DNA of 11,513 nt from JANNFX01 sp031380225 (GTDB taxonomy: Bacteria > Pseudomonadota > Alphaproteobacteria > Rhizobiales > Hyphomicrobiaceae). The notes under the pieces were generated by a model that ran no database searches, was not told the DNA's origin, and saw only the letters and a program-made list of their open reading frames with translations. Positions 6,089 through 11,513 of the stretch are shown one piece after another. The DNA lies in the NCBI GenBank assembly GCA_031380225.1, contig JANNFX010000082.1, positions 1-11,513 on the forward strand, given 5' to 3'. A program made the translations under genes and the position numbers. Within the stretch, counting starts at the first letter, position 1; every line of letters begins with the position of its first letter.

Positions 6089-6664
6089 TCACGTCTCATG
6101 CATCATGCCGAAATAGAGCGGCACAGCGACGAAGGCGGCGAGGGCGACGGCGAGCGCTGCTCTGACCCACCGGCTTTCAAAGCGGCGCCACAACACGACG
6201 ATCATCCCCATTGCAATCGCCAACTCGATCAGGGATACGATCGATCCATAGTAGCGCCGGTCCCAGTACGAAAATGGCGAGATGAATTTCCAGCGCGACA
6301 GCGGCCAGAAGTGCATGTGGGCATCGTCGTGATGCACCGGCATGTCGCATGCAATGTGCAGCAACACCGAGATTGAAAAAATTCTGACGATCTCTGACCG
6401 GTAGATTTGCGCAATCACCATCGCGGCAACGGCCAACGGAATCGAATGCGAAATGGCGACAGGGATTTGCCAGGCATCGGTCCAATAGCGTTGGCCCCAA
6501 ATCACGTCCTCGGGCAGACCGTTGACAACACGGTCGATGGCATAAAGCACCAGCATCGGCGCGTCGGGATGCACGGAACCGAGACCCGCCGCCCAATTGC
6601 GAGCACGGTTATTCGGCCGCGCGAGGAGACCGCAACTAATCAGCGCGTGGGTCGTGGTCATCAT
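6089..6664 (-). CDS. YdjM-like integral membrane protein with HHDDAHMHFWPLS motif (191 aa)
   Basis: Multi-helix inner-membrane protein. It carries conserved polar residues typical of the YdjM-type 'metal-dependent hydrolase' group: TTTH (H6), VHPDAPM (D34), SHSIP (72-76), HIACDMP (H103, D107), then HHDDAHMHFWPLS (111-123) and FSYWD (131-135). These His/Asp residues could bind a metal, but no reaction is established for the group that I know of. Homologues are sometimes labelled 'cobalamin biosynthesis protein CobQ', which the sequence does not support: there is no amidotransferase domain. Hydrophobic segments lie at about 70-86, 93-107, 141-160 and 166-187. There is a double ATG (6664/6661) and no clear ribosome site. 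It is convergent with pntB and lies 87 bases downstream of another minus-strand gene. Confidence 0.75.
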   Translation of the reverse strand: MMTTTHALISCGLLARPNNRARNWAAGLGSVHPDAPMLVLYAIDRVVNGLPEDVIWGQRYWTDAWQIPVAISHSIPLAVAAMVIAQIYRSEIVRIFSISVLLHIACDMPVHHDDAHMHFWPLSRWKFISPFSYWDRRYYGSIVSLIELAIAMGMIVVLWRRFESRWVRAALAVALAAFVAVPLYFGMMHET

Positions 6665-6751
6665 GGGCAGAGATTAGCGGCTGACGGCAGAATTAATCCA
6701 GCGCGCATCGGCAGTCGGGAGAAATCAATGGAATGAATGTGTACCTAGATC

Positions 6752-7495
6752 TTACGGCGAGAGCGATGGCGCTTTTGGAACTACAGTAGCTGCCGAATTT
6801 TCGGCCTCGACGGGCGCGGGCGCTGCTTGCGGCGCGTCGCCTGGAATTTCGCCAAGGCGCGGCGGCGGCACATATGCGTCGGAGACTTTCGGTTTTTTGA
6901 CAGCTGGCGGTGGCGGTGCTTCGACGGACTTCCCACCGGGTGTGACCATGATCACTGTGCTGTTTTTGGATTTGGGCGGCGGGGATTGAATTTGCTTTTC
7001 AGAATTCTGCGACGCTTTCTTGGCGGTATCCAGGGGTTTTACTTTTGAACTACCCGGCGTCGTGCCGTTTGGACCACCGGCTCCTTGACCGCCGTTTTTG
7101 CTTTTGGACGTCTTTCTTGCATCTGGCTTCTTGCCGTCTGGATTAGCGTTCGAACTGGACGGCTCTTCGTCTGGTTCACTGTTTGGCGCCTGGACTGCCG
7201 CCGCGGCCCCGGGTGCGGACGGCGTTGGCCTCGGCAATGGGCAGCGGAAGGCAATGTTTTCTTGCAGTCCGATCAACAGCTCAATCTCTCCGAGCCGGTC
7301 TTTCGACAGATTGCCCTTGGCCCATTCCGGACCCTTGGCCATGTCGCTCTTGATGGCCTCGGTCTCAATCCGCGAGCGCTCAAGCTTGAGAGCGTCGCAG
7401 GTGATATTGTCGAGTTTGGTCGCCTGGGCCGCACCAGCACTGAGGCTGAGCACTGCTGCTGCGATCACGCAAGCTAGATATCGAGTATCGACCAA
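6752..7495 (-). CDS. Secreted low-complexity protein with N-terminal two-cysteine helical module
   Basis: With the TTG start at 7495 the 247-residue product begins with a clean signal peptide (hydrophobic 6-20, cleavage after AQA at 25). A small helical module follows, bounded by C33 and C85, which could form a disulfide. Its core contains DMAKGPEWAKGNL (51-63) and RLGEIELLIGLQE. From about residue 87 to the end the chain is low complexity, rich in Pro, Ala, Ser and Lys, with PPPP runs, suggesting an extended periplasmic spacer (inference). The start is uncertain. AAGGA (7510-7506) lies 10 bases before the TTG, while an in-frame ATG at 7564 also has AGGGA upstream but would place 23 extra residues before the signal sequence. 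The frame stays open further upstream. Function not recognised. Confidence 0.7.
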   Translation of the reverse strand: MVDTRYLACVIAAAVLSLSAGAAQATKLDNITCDALKLERSRIETEAIKSDMAKGPEWAKGNLSKDRLGEIELLIGLQENIAFRCPLPRPTPSAPGAAAAVQAPNSEPDEEPSSSNANPDGKKPDARKTSKSKNGGQGAGGPNGTTPGSSKVKPLDTAKKASQNSEKQIQSPPPKSKNSTVIMVTPGGKSVEAPPPPAVKKPKVSDAYVPPPRLGEIPGDAPQAAPAPVEAENSAATVVPKAPSLSP

Positions 7496-7736
7496 ACGCC
7501 TCTGATCCTTATGTTGATCAGTTAAACAATGCTCATAAAAGCCGGCCCAGGGGGGAGCCAGCATGGTTATGCCGTCCCTTGCCCGCGCTGGCAACACCGG
7601 GCCGCGACATGTCACTAAATGCCTATTCTCATTGCCACGATATCAAGCCGTCGTCTCGGCCGCAGGCGGCCACCCGCGACAAACCAGCGTCCGTTGGGCT
7701 ATAGCAGGCAAATCGCGCAACATAGAGACCGCTGCC

Positions 7737-7988
7737 ATGGCCGGAAAATTCGTTCCCCACCTCGCCAATGACCAGGGCGCCGAAAAGATTTTTGTCGGCG
7801 TCAAAGAATTCAATTGCATGGGCGCACGGGACCCGTTTGATCATCCGCACGTGTTCCTTGACATGGGATCAGATAGTCAAGTGCTGTGCCCGTATTGTTC
7901 GACGTTGTACATCCATGACAGCCGGCTTTCAGAAACCGAAAGCGACCCCAAAGGTGCGATCGTCAATTTGGCTCGTGAACCCCACTAA
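7737..7988 (+). CDS. zf-CHCC zinc-finger protein, NDUFS6-like (83 aa)
   Basis: Small cytoplasmic protein of the zf-CHCC family, related to the C-terminal domain of the mitochondrial complex I accessory subunit NDUFS6. The zinc ligands are visible as C27 (FNCMG), H38 (DHPHVFLD; H36 is the alternative) and C51/C54 (LCPYCSTLY). The preceding IFVGVKEFNCMG and following STLYIHD are family-typical. In bacteria its precise role is not established; a link to respiratory complex assembly is inferred from the mitochondrial relative. The ATG at 7737 is chosen because it gives the usual family length. The frame is open further upstream from 7563, but that part reads as noise, and the ribosome site is weak. 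The 241 bases upstream (7496-7736) contain only a short GGCCGC-AG-GCGGCC palindrome. The FAD monooxygenase follows 33 bases later, probably in one operon. Confidence 0.9.
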   Translation: MAGKFVPHLANDQGAEKIFVGVKEFNCMGARDPFDHPHVFLDMGSDSQVLCPYCSTLYIHDSRLSETESDPKGAIVNLAREPH

Positions 7989-8021
7989 CAAGATCACCCC
8001 TAACCAAGAGCACCAGGGACG

Positions 8022-9239
8022 TTGAGCAGCCAACCCAATAGCGATCTGCCATTTTTGATCGCAGGTGGTGGTATCGGTGGATTGGCCACGGCCATCGCAT
8101 TGGCAATGACCGGCCGCAAATGCTTGGTTTTGGAAAAGCGCGCGCAGTCAGCCGAAGATGGCGCCGGAATTCAAATCGGTCCCAATGGTGTGCACGTTTT
8201 GCGGGCCCTCGGCGTGGCGGGAAGACTCGCTTCCGTCGCGTCCCGGCCAGATTGCTTGCAGGTGATGGATGGGGGAAGCGGCCAGCCAATCGTCCAGATC
8301 CCGCTGGGTGGTACGATCGCTCAGAGACACGGCGCGCCCTACTGGACGCTTCATCGCCAAGATTTGCACGCAGCACTGGACAGCAAGGCACAGGCGGAGC
8401 CGCTGATCACAGTCAAGCGCTCTGCCACTGTAAAACGCGTGGATAACGGGCCTCATTCTGTAACGATCACATTAGAGGATGGCTCATCGGTTAAGGGAGC
8501 CGCGCTCATCGCCGCCGACGGCCTATGGTCGAGTATCCGCAGCACCGCTTTCGGGGCCGAACGCGCTAGGTACTCGGGCAAGCGCGCATTTCGTGCAATT
8601 GTTCCCATCAACGCCGTTCCAAATGCTGTGCGGGAAGCGACTTTAGCACTCGGTAACACCCACATTTGGCTCAGGCCCGGCCTGCATGCAGTTCACTATC
8701 CGGTGCGAAACGGCCGCGAACTGGCTGTCGTGCTGATCGTCAGCGACACCGATCAGTGCCAAGGCTGGAGCCAGGATATTTCAGCATCCGCACTCGCCTC
8801 GATGGTTGAAGGTCTACCCACAGCGCTGCAGACACTATTTTCTGCAGTATCAAGGTGGCGAAGTTGGCCGCTGATGAAAGCACCACACTTAAAGTCCTGG
8901 ACTGATCATCGGATCGCACTGCTCGGCGACGCCGCTCATCCCGTGCTGCCATTCTTGGCGCAAGGCGCCGTGTTGGCTTTGGAAGATGCTGTCGTGCTGG
9001 CCGATTGCATCAGCGCTGAGCCGGATGTGCAAATGGCACTGAAAAAATACGAGTTCCTGCGCCGGCCTCGCACCGAACGGGTCGCGCGCGCGTCGATGCG
9101 CAATGGAACGATTTATCAGCTCCGCCAACCGATGGCGGCACTCCGCAACGCGGCACTCAAACGAGCACCACCTGCTAAACTCTTATCGCAATATGATTGG
9201 ATCTACGGTTGGAAGCGCGCGCTCAGTTCGGACGGCTGA
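8022..9239 (+). CDS. FAD-dependent monooxygenase, group A (salicylate hydroxylase-like, 405 aa)
   Basis: Group A flavoprotein monooxygenase: it uses NAD(P)H and O2 to hydroxylate an aromatic substrate, which cannot be told from sequence. Visible motifs are the FAD Rossmann loop GGGIGGLATAIAL (15-27), LVLEKR (35-40), R112 in HRQDLHAAL, the DG motif AADGLWSSIR (164-173), and the GD motif LLGDAAHP (300-307) followed by GAVLALEDAVVLA, which contacts the FAD. YDWIYGW near the C-terminus is also common in the salicylate-hydroxylase-like branch. The only usable start in frame is TTG at 8022, with AGGGA (8015-8019) unusually close at two bases. It follows the zf-CHCC gene and ends inside the 3' end of the convergent rcdA gene (17-base overlap). 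The product is cytosolic. Confidence 0.92.
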   Translation: MSSQPNSDLPFLIAGGGIGGLATAIALAMTGRKCLVLEKRAQSAEDGAGIQIGPNGVHVLRALGVAGRLASVASRPDCLQVMDGGSGQPIVQIPLGGTIAQRHGAPYWTLHRQDLHAALDSKAQAEPLITVKRSATVKRVDNGPHSVTITLEDGSSVKGAALIAADGLWSSIRSTAFGAERARYSGKRAFRAIVPINAVPNAVREATLALGNTHIWLRPGLHAVHYPVRNGRELAVVLIVSDTDQCQGWSQDISASALASMVEGLPTALQTLFSAVSRWRSWPLMKAPHLKSWTDHRIALLGDAAHPVLPFLAQGAVLALEDAVVLADCISAEPDVQMALKKYEFLRRPRTERVARASMRNGTIYQLRQPMAALRNAALKRAPPAKLLSQYDWIYGWKRALSSDG

Positions 9240-9783
9240 ACGCAAGTTCCAATTTCTTGAACTGCACACCGACTGGGTTGGCGATCGGCGCGTCTTCTGT
9301 TTCGCTGGGTTTCGGGTTCATGGCCCGGTCCAACTGCACAATCCGGTCATGTAGTGCGAAGCTTGACGTGATCAGTTCGCGCAGACCCGAGGGCAGATCG
9401 TCGAAACCGCGAATATGCGATGGGCGGCCGATGGCCTGTAGCTTGACGCGAGCGCGTTTGCGCTCCGCTTCTTGTTCAGTGATTTCGCCGTCTTTCAAAC
9501 CACGGCGGATCAAAAGCCATGAGGCAAGATCCAACAACCGGGTGGTAAGGCGCATACTCTCGGTTGCGTACAACACTGTAGCTTGGCCCGTAAGACCTTT
9601 GCTCTCCTTGCGGCCTTCGCCGTCAAGATAAGAGGCTGTGCGTTCAACGAGGGCCATGCCTTCCTTGAACACTTGATCGAACTGGCTACTGGCCTGGAAC
9701 CGCTCACCGAACGAAATCGTTGCGGCCTGCTGTTCACTGACTTCGAGACTGACTTTGCTCATGACACGCTTTGACACAGACAC
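9223..9783 (-). CDS. rcdA: RcdA family protein (DUF1465), adaptor in regulated proteolysis
   Basis: Member of the DUF1465/RcdA family. In Caulobacter, RcdA works with CpdR and PopA to deliver the cell-cycle regulator CtrA to ClpXP; whether that role holds here is inference. The core helices match the family: GERFQASSQFDQVFKEGMAL (26-45), ERTASYLDG (47-55), GRKESKGL, then ESMRLTTRLLDLASWLL (75-91) and GEITEQEAERKRARVKL (99-115). The ordered region ends near 155 and the tail (158-186) is polar and probably flexible. I chose the GTG at 9783 because GGAG (9792-9789) lies five bases upstream; an in-frame ATG at 9762 lacks a ribosome site. The gene overlaps the convergent monooxygenase gene by 17 bases. 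Confidence 0.9.
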   Translation of the reverse strand: MSVSKRVMSKVSLEVSEQQAATISFGERFQASSQFDQVFKEGMALVERTASYLDGEGRKESKGLTGQATVLYATESMRLTTRLLDLASWLLIRRGLKDGEITEQEAERKRARVKLQAIGRPSHIRGFDDLPSGLRELITSSFALHDRIVQLDRAMNPKPSETEDAPIANPVGVQFKKLELAFSRPN

Positions 9784-9893
9784 TCATGCTCCACTCATAC
9801 TAGCACCAGGAAAGACTACACCGCCATAGTTAAAGAGTTGGACCAATACGAGGCACTGTAGACCTCTGCTGCACCGCGTTGTGGGTAACTTGC

Positions 9894-9922
9894 AAAAAAA
9901 GAGCCGCCTCAAGAGGCGGCTC
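9894..9922 (-). terminator. Intrinsic (Rho-independent) terminator, minus strand
   Basis: The stem GAGCCGCCT/AGGCGGCTC (9 bp, loop CTTG on the minus strand, 9922-9901) is followed on the minus strand by seven Us (plus-strand AAAAAAA at 9894-9900). This is the clearest terminator in the window. It ends minus-strand transcription coming from the putative sRNA or from DUF1192, so rcdA downstream must have its own promoter between about 9784 and 9893. Confidence 0.85.
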
Positions 9923-9985
9923 AAAGTCAACAGGGAGGCGTAAACGAGGCAGCTAGGCACTGCCCCGGGTCCAGGAAAAACTGGA
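9894..9985 (-). ncRNA. Candidate small regulatory RNA with CCTCCC anti-SD stretch
   Basis: Read on the minus strand, about 90 bases show three hairpins in a row. The first is TCCAG-TTTTTC-CTGGA (9985-9970). The second is GGCAG-TGCCTAG-CTGCC (about 9965-9949). The last is a strong terminator stem (9922-9901) with seven Us. Between the second and third lies an unpaired stretch containing GCCTCCCTG, complementary to a Shine-Dalgarno sequence. Sequence just upstream is AT-rich (TTTATAAAT around 9995-9987), unlike the neighbouring DNA, and could hold a -10 box. This layout, with an exposed CCUCC between hairpins, resembles known alphaproteobacterial sRNA families that mask ribosome sites (established in general; membership here is inference). 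The 5' end is not defined. No coding frame fits. The alternative is a 3' UTR of the DUF1192 gene 156 bases upstream. Confidence 0.45.
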
Positions 9986-10111
9986 TATTTATAAACTAAA
10001 CGTACATGGCTAAAAATTAGTAAAGACCACAGCTGCCGCCGCGGCCCCGGCATTCATTATTGTGGCGCGGCGCCGATCAAAGGCGAGACCAAATTGCAAC
10101 AGATGTTCGCA

Positions 10112-10123
10112 AACTCATGAGTT
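10112..10123. other. Perfect 12-bp palindrome AACTCATGAGTT
   Basis: A perfect palindrome in the gap downstream of the DUF1192 stop, next to an imperfect inverted repeat around GCAACAGATGTTCGC (10096-10110). It could be a protein-binding site, for example controlling the putative sRNA about 130 bases downstream on the minus strand, or it could be chance. The rest of 9986-10140 shows only the AT-rich stretch 9986-10025 and a GC-rich GGCGCGGCGCC palindrome at 10064-10074. Confidence 0.2.
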
Positions 10124-10140
10124 GTCCGGCAATATTCCGT

Positions 10141-10329
10141 TTATCGTTTGAACAATTGCGATGCGGCCGCCTCGTGCGCCTTCTTTCGCGCGAGTTCAGC
10201 TTCGACCCGCGCAATCTCCTCTCGAAGTTCAGCAATCCGTGCTTCAAGTTCAGAAATTCCCAGGCTATCGAGGGGCTCACCGAGGGACGGCCCTAATTTT
10301 GGCTTCGGTCTGACATCATCCCAATCCAT
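10141..10329 (-). CDS. DUF1192 family small coiled-coil protein (62 aa)
   Basis: Short protein typical of alphaproteobacterial DUF1192. It has an acidic N-terminus MDWDD, a linker with LGEPLDSLGISELEARI, then one heptad-rich helix (about 24-52, ELEARIAELREEIARVEAEL) and a conserved end AHEAAASQLFK. The helix probably forms a coiled coil. The family has no established function. The start is secure: GGAGG (10340-10336) lies six bases before the ATG. It is transcribed away from the quinone oxidoreductase gene, a common neighbour arrangement in this group as I recall it, and the two share the 113-base region 10330-10442. The next minus-strand terminator is at 9894-9922. Confidence 0.9.
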   Translation of the reverse strand: MDWDDVRPKPKLGPSLGEPLDSLGISELEARIAELREEIARVEAELARKKAHEAAASQLFKR

Positions 10330-10442
10330 GGCGCACCTCCAAGCTCTGCGCCGTCAACCTGTCATGGTCCACGCCTTGTCTCAAGCGGGGCAATCAGGCA
10401 TTTGGACTGACGGATGTAGTCATTAAAATTTGGACCCAAACC

Positions 10443-11450
10443 ATGCTGCAAATTCCTGCCTCGATGACAGGTATCACGATTTCTGGCAGCGGTGGACCCG
10501 AGGTGTTGACCGCGGCGACGCTGCCGGTCCCAGTACCGGCGGGCAGCCAAATCTTGATCCGCGTTCATGCGGCTGGCGTTAACCGGCCCGATATCATGCA
10601 ACGCAAAGGCCTTTACCCTGCGCCTAAGGGCCATTCCCAATTGCCAGGCCTTGAAGTCGCTGGTGACGTCGTATTCGTCGGCAGCGACACAACACGCTTT
10701 AAAGTCGCCGACCAAGTCATGGCTTTGGTCAATGGTGGCGGCTACGCCGAATATTGCGTCGCTGAAGAAGGATCGTGCATCCCAGTTCCGACGCGCATGT
10801 CGATGCGGGAAGCCGCGGCGCTCCCTGAGACCTGCTTTACCGTTTGGCACAACGTCTTCGAACGCGGCGAACTCGGGGCTGGCGAATGGTTTCTGGTGCA
10901 TGGCGGCTCGAGCGGTATCGGCGTCACTGCAATTCAGCTCGCCAAAGCTGCCGGTGCAAATGTCATTGCCACTGCAGGTTCCGCCGACAAGTGCGCCGCC
11001 TGCAAGGCGCTGGGTGCTGACATCGTGGTTGATTACAAGACACAGGATTTCAGTGAGGCGGTCAAAGCAGCGACGGGCGGACGGGGTGTCGATGTCATTC
11101 TCGATATGGTCGGCGGCGACTACATCGAAAAAAACATTCGAGCCCTCGCGGACGACGGCCGTCTAGTCAATATCGGATTTCAATCTGGATCGACGGCAAC
11201 CATCGATTTCATGCGCGTGATGTTGAAACGGCTGACTTTAACAGGCTCAACGCTGCGCGTTCGTTCACAACAGGTCAAAACCGGTATTGCGCGTGCAATT
11301 GAAACCAACGTGCTGCCGTTTTTCGCTGATGGCACCATCAAAGCCGTGATCGACAGCACTTACCCCTTGCAGGAGGCCGCAAAAGCCCATGAGCGTATGG
11401 AGAGCAGCCAGCACATCGGCAAGATCGTGTTGGTGGTCCGGGAAGGGTGA
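10443..11450 (+). CDS. NAD(P)H quinone oxidoreductase, zinc-independent MDR family (PIG3-like, 335 aa)
   Basis: Medium-chain dehydrogenase/reductase without the zinc ligands, of the quinone oxidoreductase type closest to human TP53I3/PIG3. Such enzymes pass electrons from NADPH to quinones in the cytosol; the true substrate here is unknown. Visible features are GVNRPDIMQRKGLYPAP (45-61), LPGLEVAGDV (67-76), the substrate-side ALPETCFTVWHNVFE (126-140), the cofactor loop LVHGGSSGIGVTAIQLAK (151-168), ALGADIVVDYK (189-199), GGRGVDVILDMVGG (212-225) and the C-terminal AHERMESSQHIGKIVL (315-330). Length is normal. The ATG at 10443 gives the usual short N-terminus; the ribosome site is weak. It diverges from DUF1192, and a probable convergent gene ends 23 bases downstream. 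Confidence 0.94.
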   Translation: MLQIPASMTGITISGSGGPEVLTAATLPVPVPAGSQILIRVHAAGVNRPDIMQRKGLYPAPKGHSQLPGLEVAGDVVFVGSDTTRFKVADQVMALVNGGGYAEYCVAEEGSCIPVPTRMSMREAAALPETCFTVWHNVFERGELGAGEWFLVHGGSSGIGVTAIQLAKAAGANVIATAGSADKCAACKALGADIVVDYKTQDFSEAVKAATGGRGVDVILDMVGGDYIEKNIRALADDGRLVNIGFQSGSTATIDFMRVMLKRLTLTGSTLRVRSQQVKTGIARAIETNVLPFFADGTIKAVIDSTYPLQEAAKAHERMESSQHIGKIVLVVREG

Positions 11451-11473
11451 ACACCTGAATCGCTTGAGATCAG

Positions 11474-11513
11474 CTACTCGCTCTTCTTCATGACGGCCCT
11501 GACCGCGAGATAG
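11474..11513 (-). CDS. Probable C-terminal end of a convergent gene, cut by window edge
   Basis: On the minus strand, the last bases of the window read YLAVRAVMKKSE followed by TAG (11476-11474). A hydrophobic stretch ending in a short basic tail is typical of the C-terminus of a membrane protein, and the gap of 23 bases to the stop of the quinone oxidoreductase gene fits convergent genes. Only 12 codons are visible, so this is a guess from pattern alone and no family can be named. Confidence 0.3.
   Translation of the reverse strand, partial: YLAVRAVMKKSE

Noticed and set aside
7658..7671. GGCCGC-AG-GCGGCC palindrome upstream of the zf-CHCC gene
   Set aside because: Short and expected by chance in GC-rich DNA; too short a loop for a good hairpin and no other operator-like context.
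7563..7736. N-terminal extension of the zf-CHCC gene to an upstream ATG
   Set aside because: The extra 58 residues have no family counterpart and look non-coding; the family begins near the ATG at 7737.
9784..10053. 89-codon minus-strand frame
   Set aside because: It reads straight through a strong intrinsic terminator and the candidate sRNA; the translation is Leu/Arg/Cys-rich noise.
10096..10123. LexA-type box (GAAC-N7-GTTC) in the DUF1192-rcdA gap
   Set aside because: GAAC and GTTC halves do not occur at the required spacing in either direction.
1..11513. CRISPR array, tRNA, rRNA, insertion sequence or prophage
   Set aside because: No regularly spaced direct repeats, no tRNA cloverleaf, no transposase or integrase motifs seen on either strand.

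Overview
The window looks like a chromosomal segment of an alphaproteobacterium, probably Hyphomicrobiales or a close relative, moderately GC-rich by eye. The main markers are a three-subunit proton-translocating transhydrogenase (pntAA-pntAB-pntB) preceded by a tiny aa3-type cytochrome c oxidase subunit IV gene, an RcdA/DUF1465 gene, a DUF1192 gene, and a zf-CHCC (NDUFS6-like) zinc-finger gene beside a group A FAD monooxygenase. No tRNA, rRNA, CRISPR array, transposase or phage gene is visible. Most of the window is core or housekeeping DNA.

Layout. Positions 1-339 hold a possible gene fragment cut by the window edge (minus strand) and a nested palindromic intergenic repeat. Positions 340-2374 (minus) form a tightly coupled three-gene operon: two exported cysteine-containing proteins that are paralogues with identical cysteine spacing, then a small cytoplasmic protein with a zinc-ribbon-like cysteine cluster. 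None has a function I recognise. Positions 2375-2625 are the divergent upstream region. Positions 2626-5945 (plus) carry coxIV, pntAA, pntAB and pntB. A 26-codon ORF exactly bridges pntAB and pntB, overlapping the stop of one and the start of the other. Positions 5946-6088 hold degenerate inverted repeats between convergent genes.

Positions 6089-7495 (minus) encode a YdjM-like membrane protein and a secreted proline/alanine/lysine-rich protein with two cysteines. Positions 7737-9239 (plus) encode the zf-CHCC protein and the FAD monooxygenase, whose end overlaps the convergent rcdA gene (9223-9783, minus). Positions 9784-10140 contain no gene but do contain a strong minus-strand intrinsic terminator preceded by two small hairpins and an unpaired CCTCCC stretch, which looks like a small regulatory RNA. 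DUF1192 (minus) and a PIG3-type NAD(P)H quinone oxidoreductase (plus) diverge from 10330-10442. The last 40 bases probably hold the C-terminus of a convergent gene.

How the genes relate. coxIV and pnt both belong to inner-membrane energy conversion: PntAA/PntAB/PntB couple proton import to hydride transfer from NADH to NADP+. The quinone oxidoreductase and the FAD monooxygenase also consume NAD(P)H, but nothing in the sequence links them functionally. RcdA is a cell-cycle proteolysis adaptor. The best candidates for something undescribed are the paired-cysteine secreted proteins, the pntAB-pntB bridging ORF and the putative sRNA at 9894-9985.
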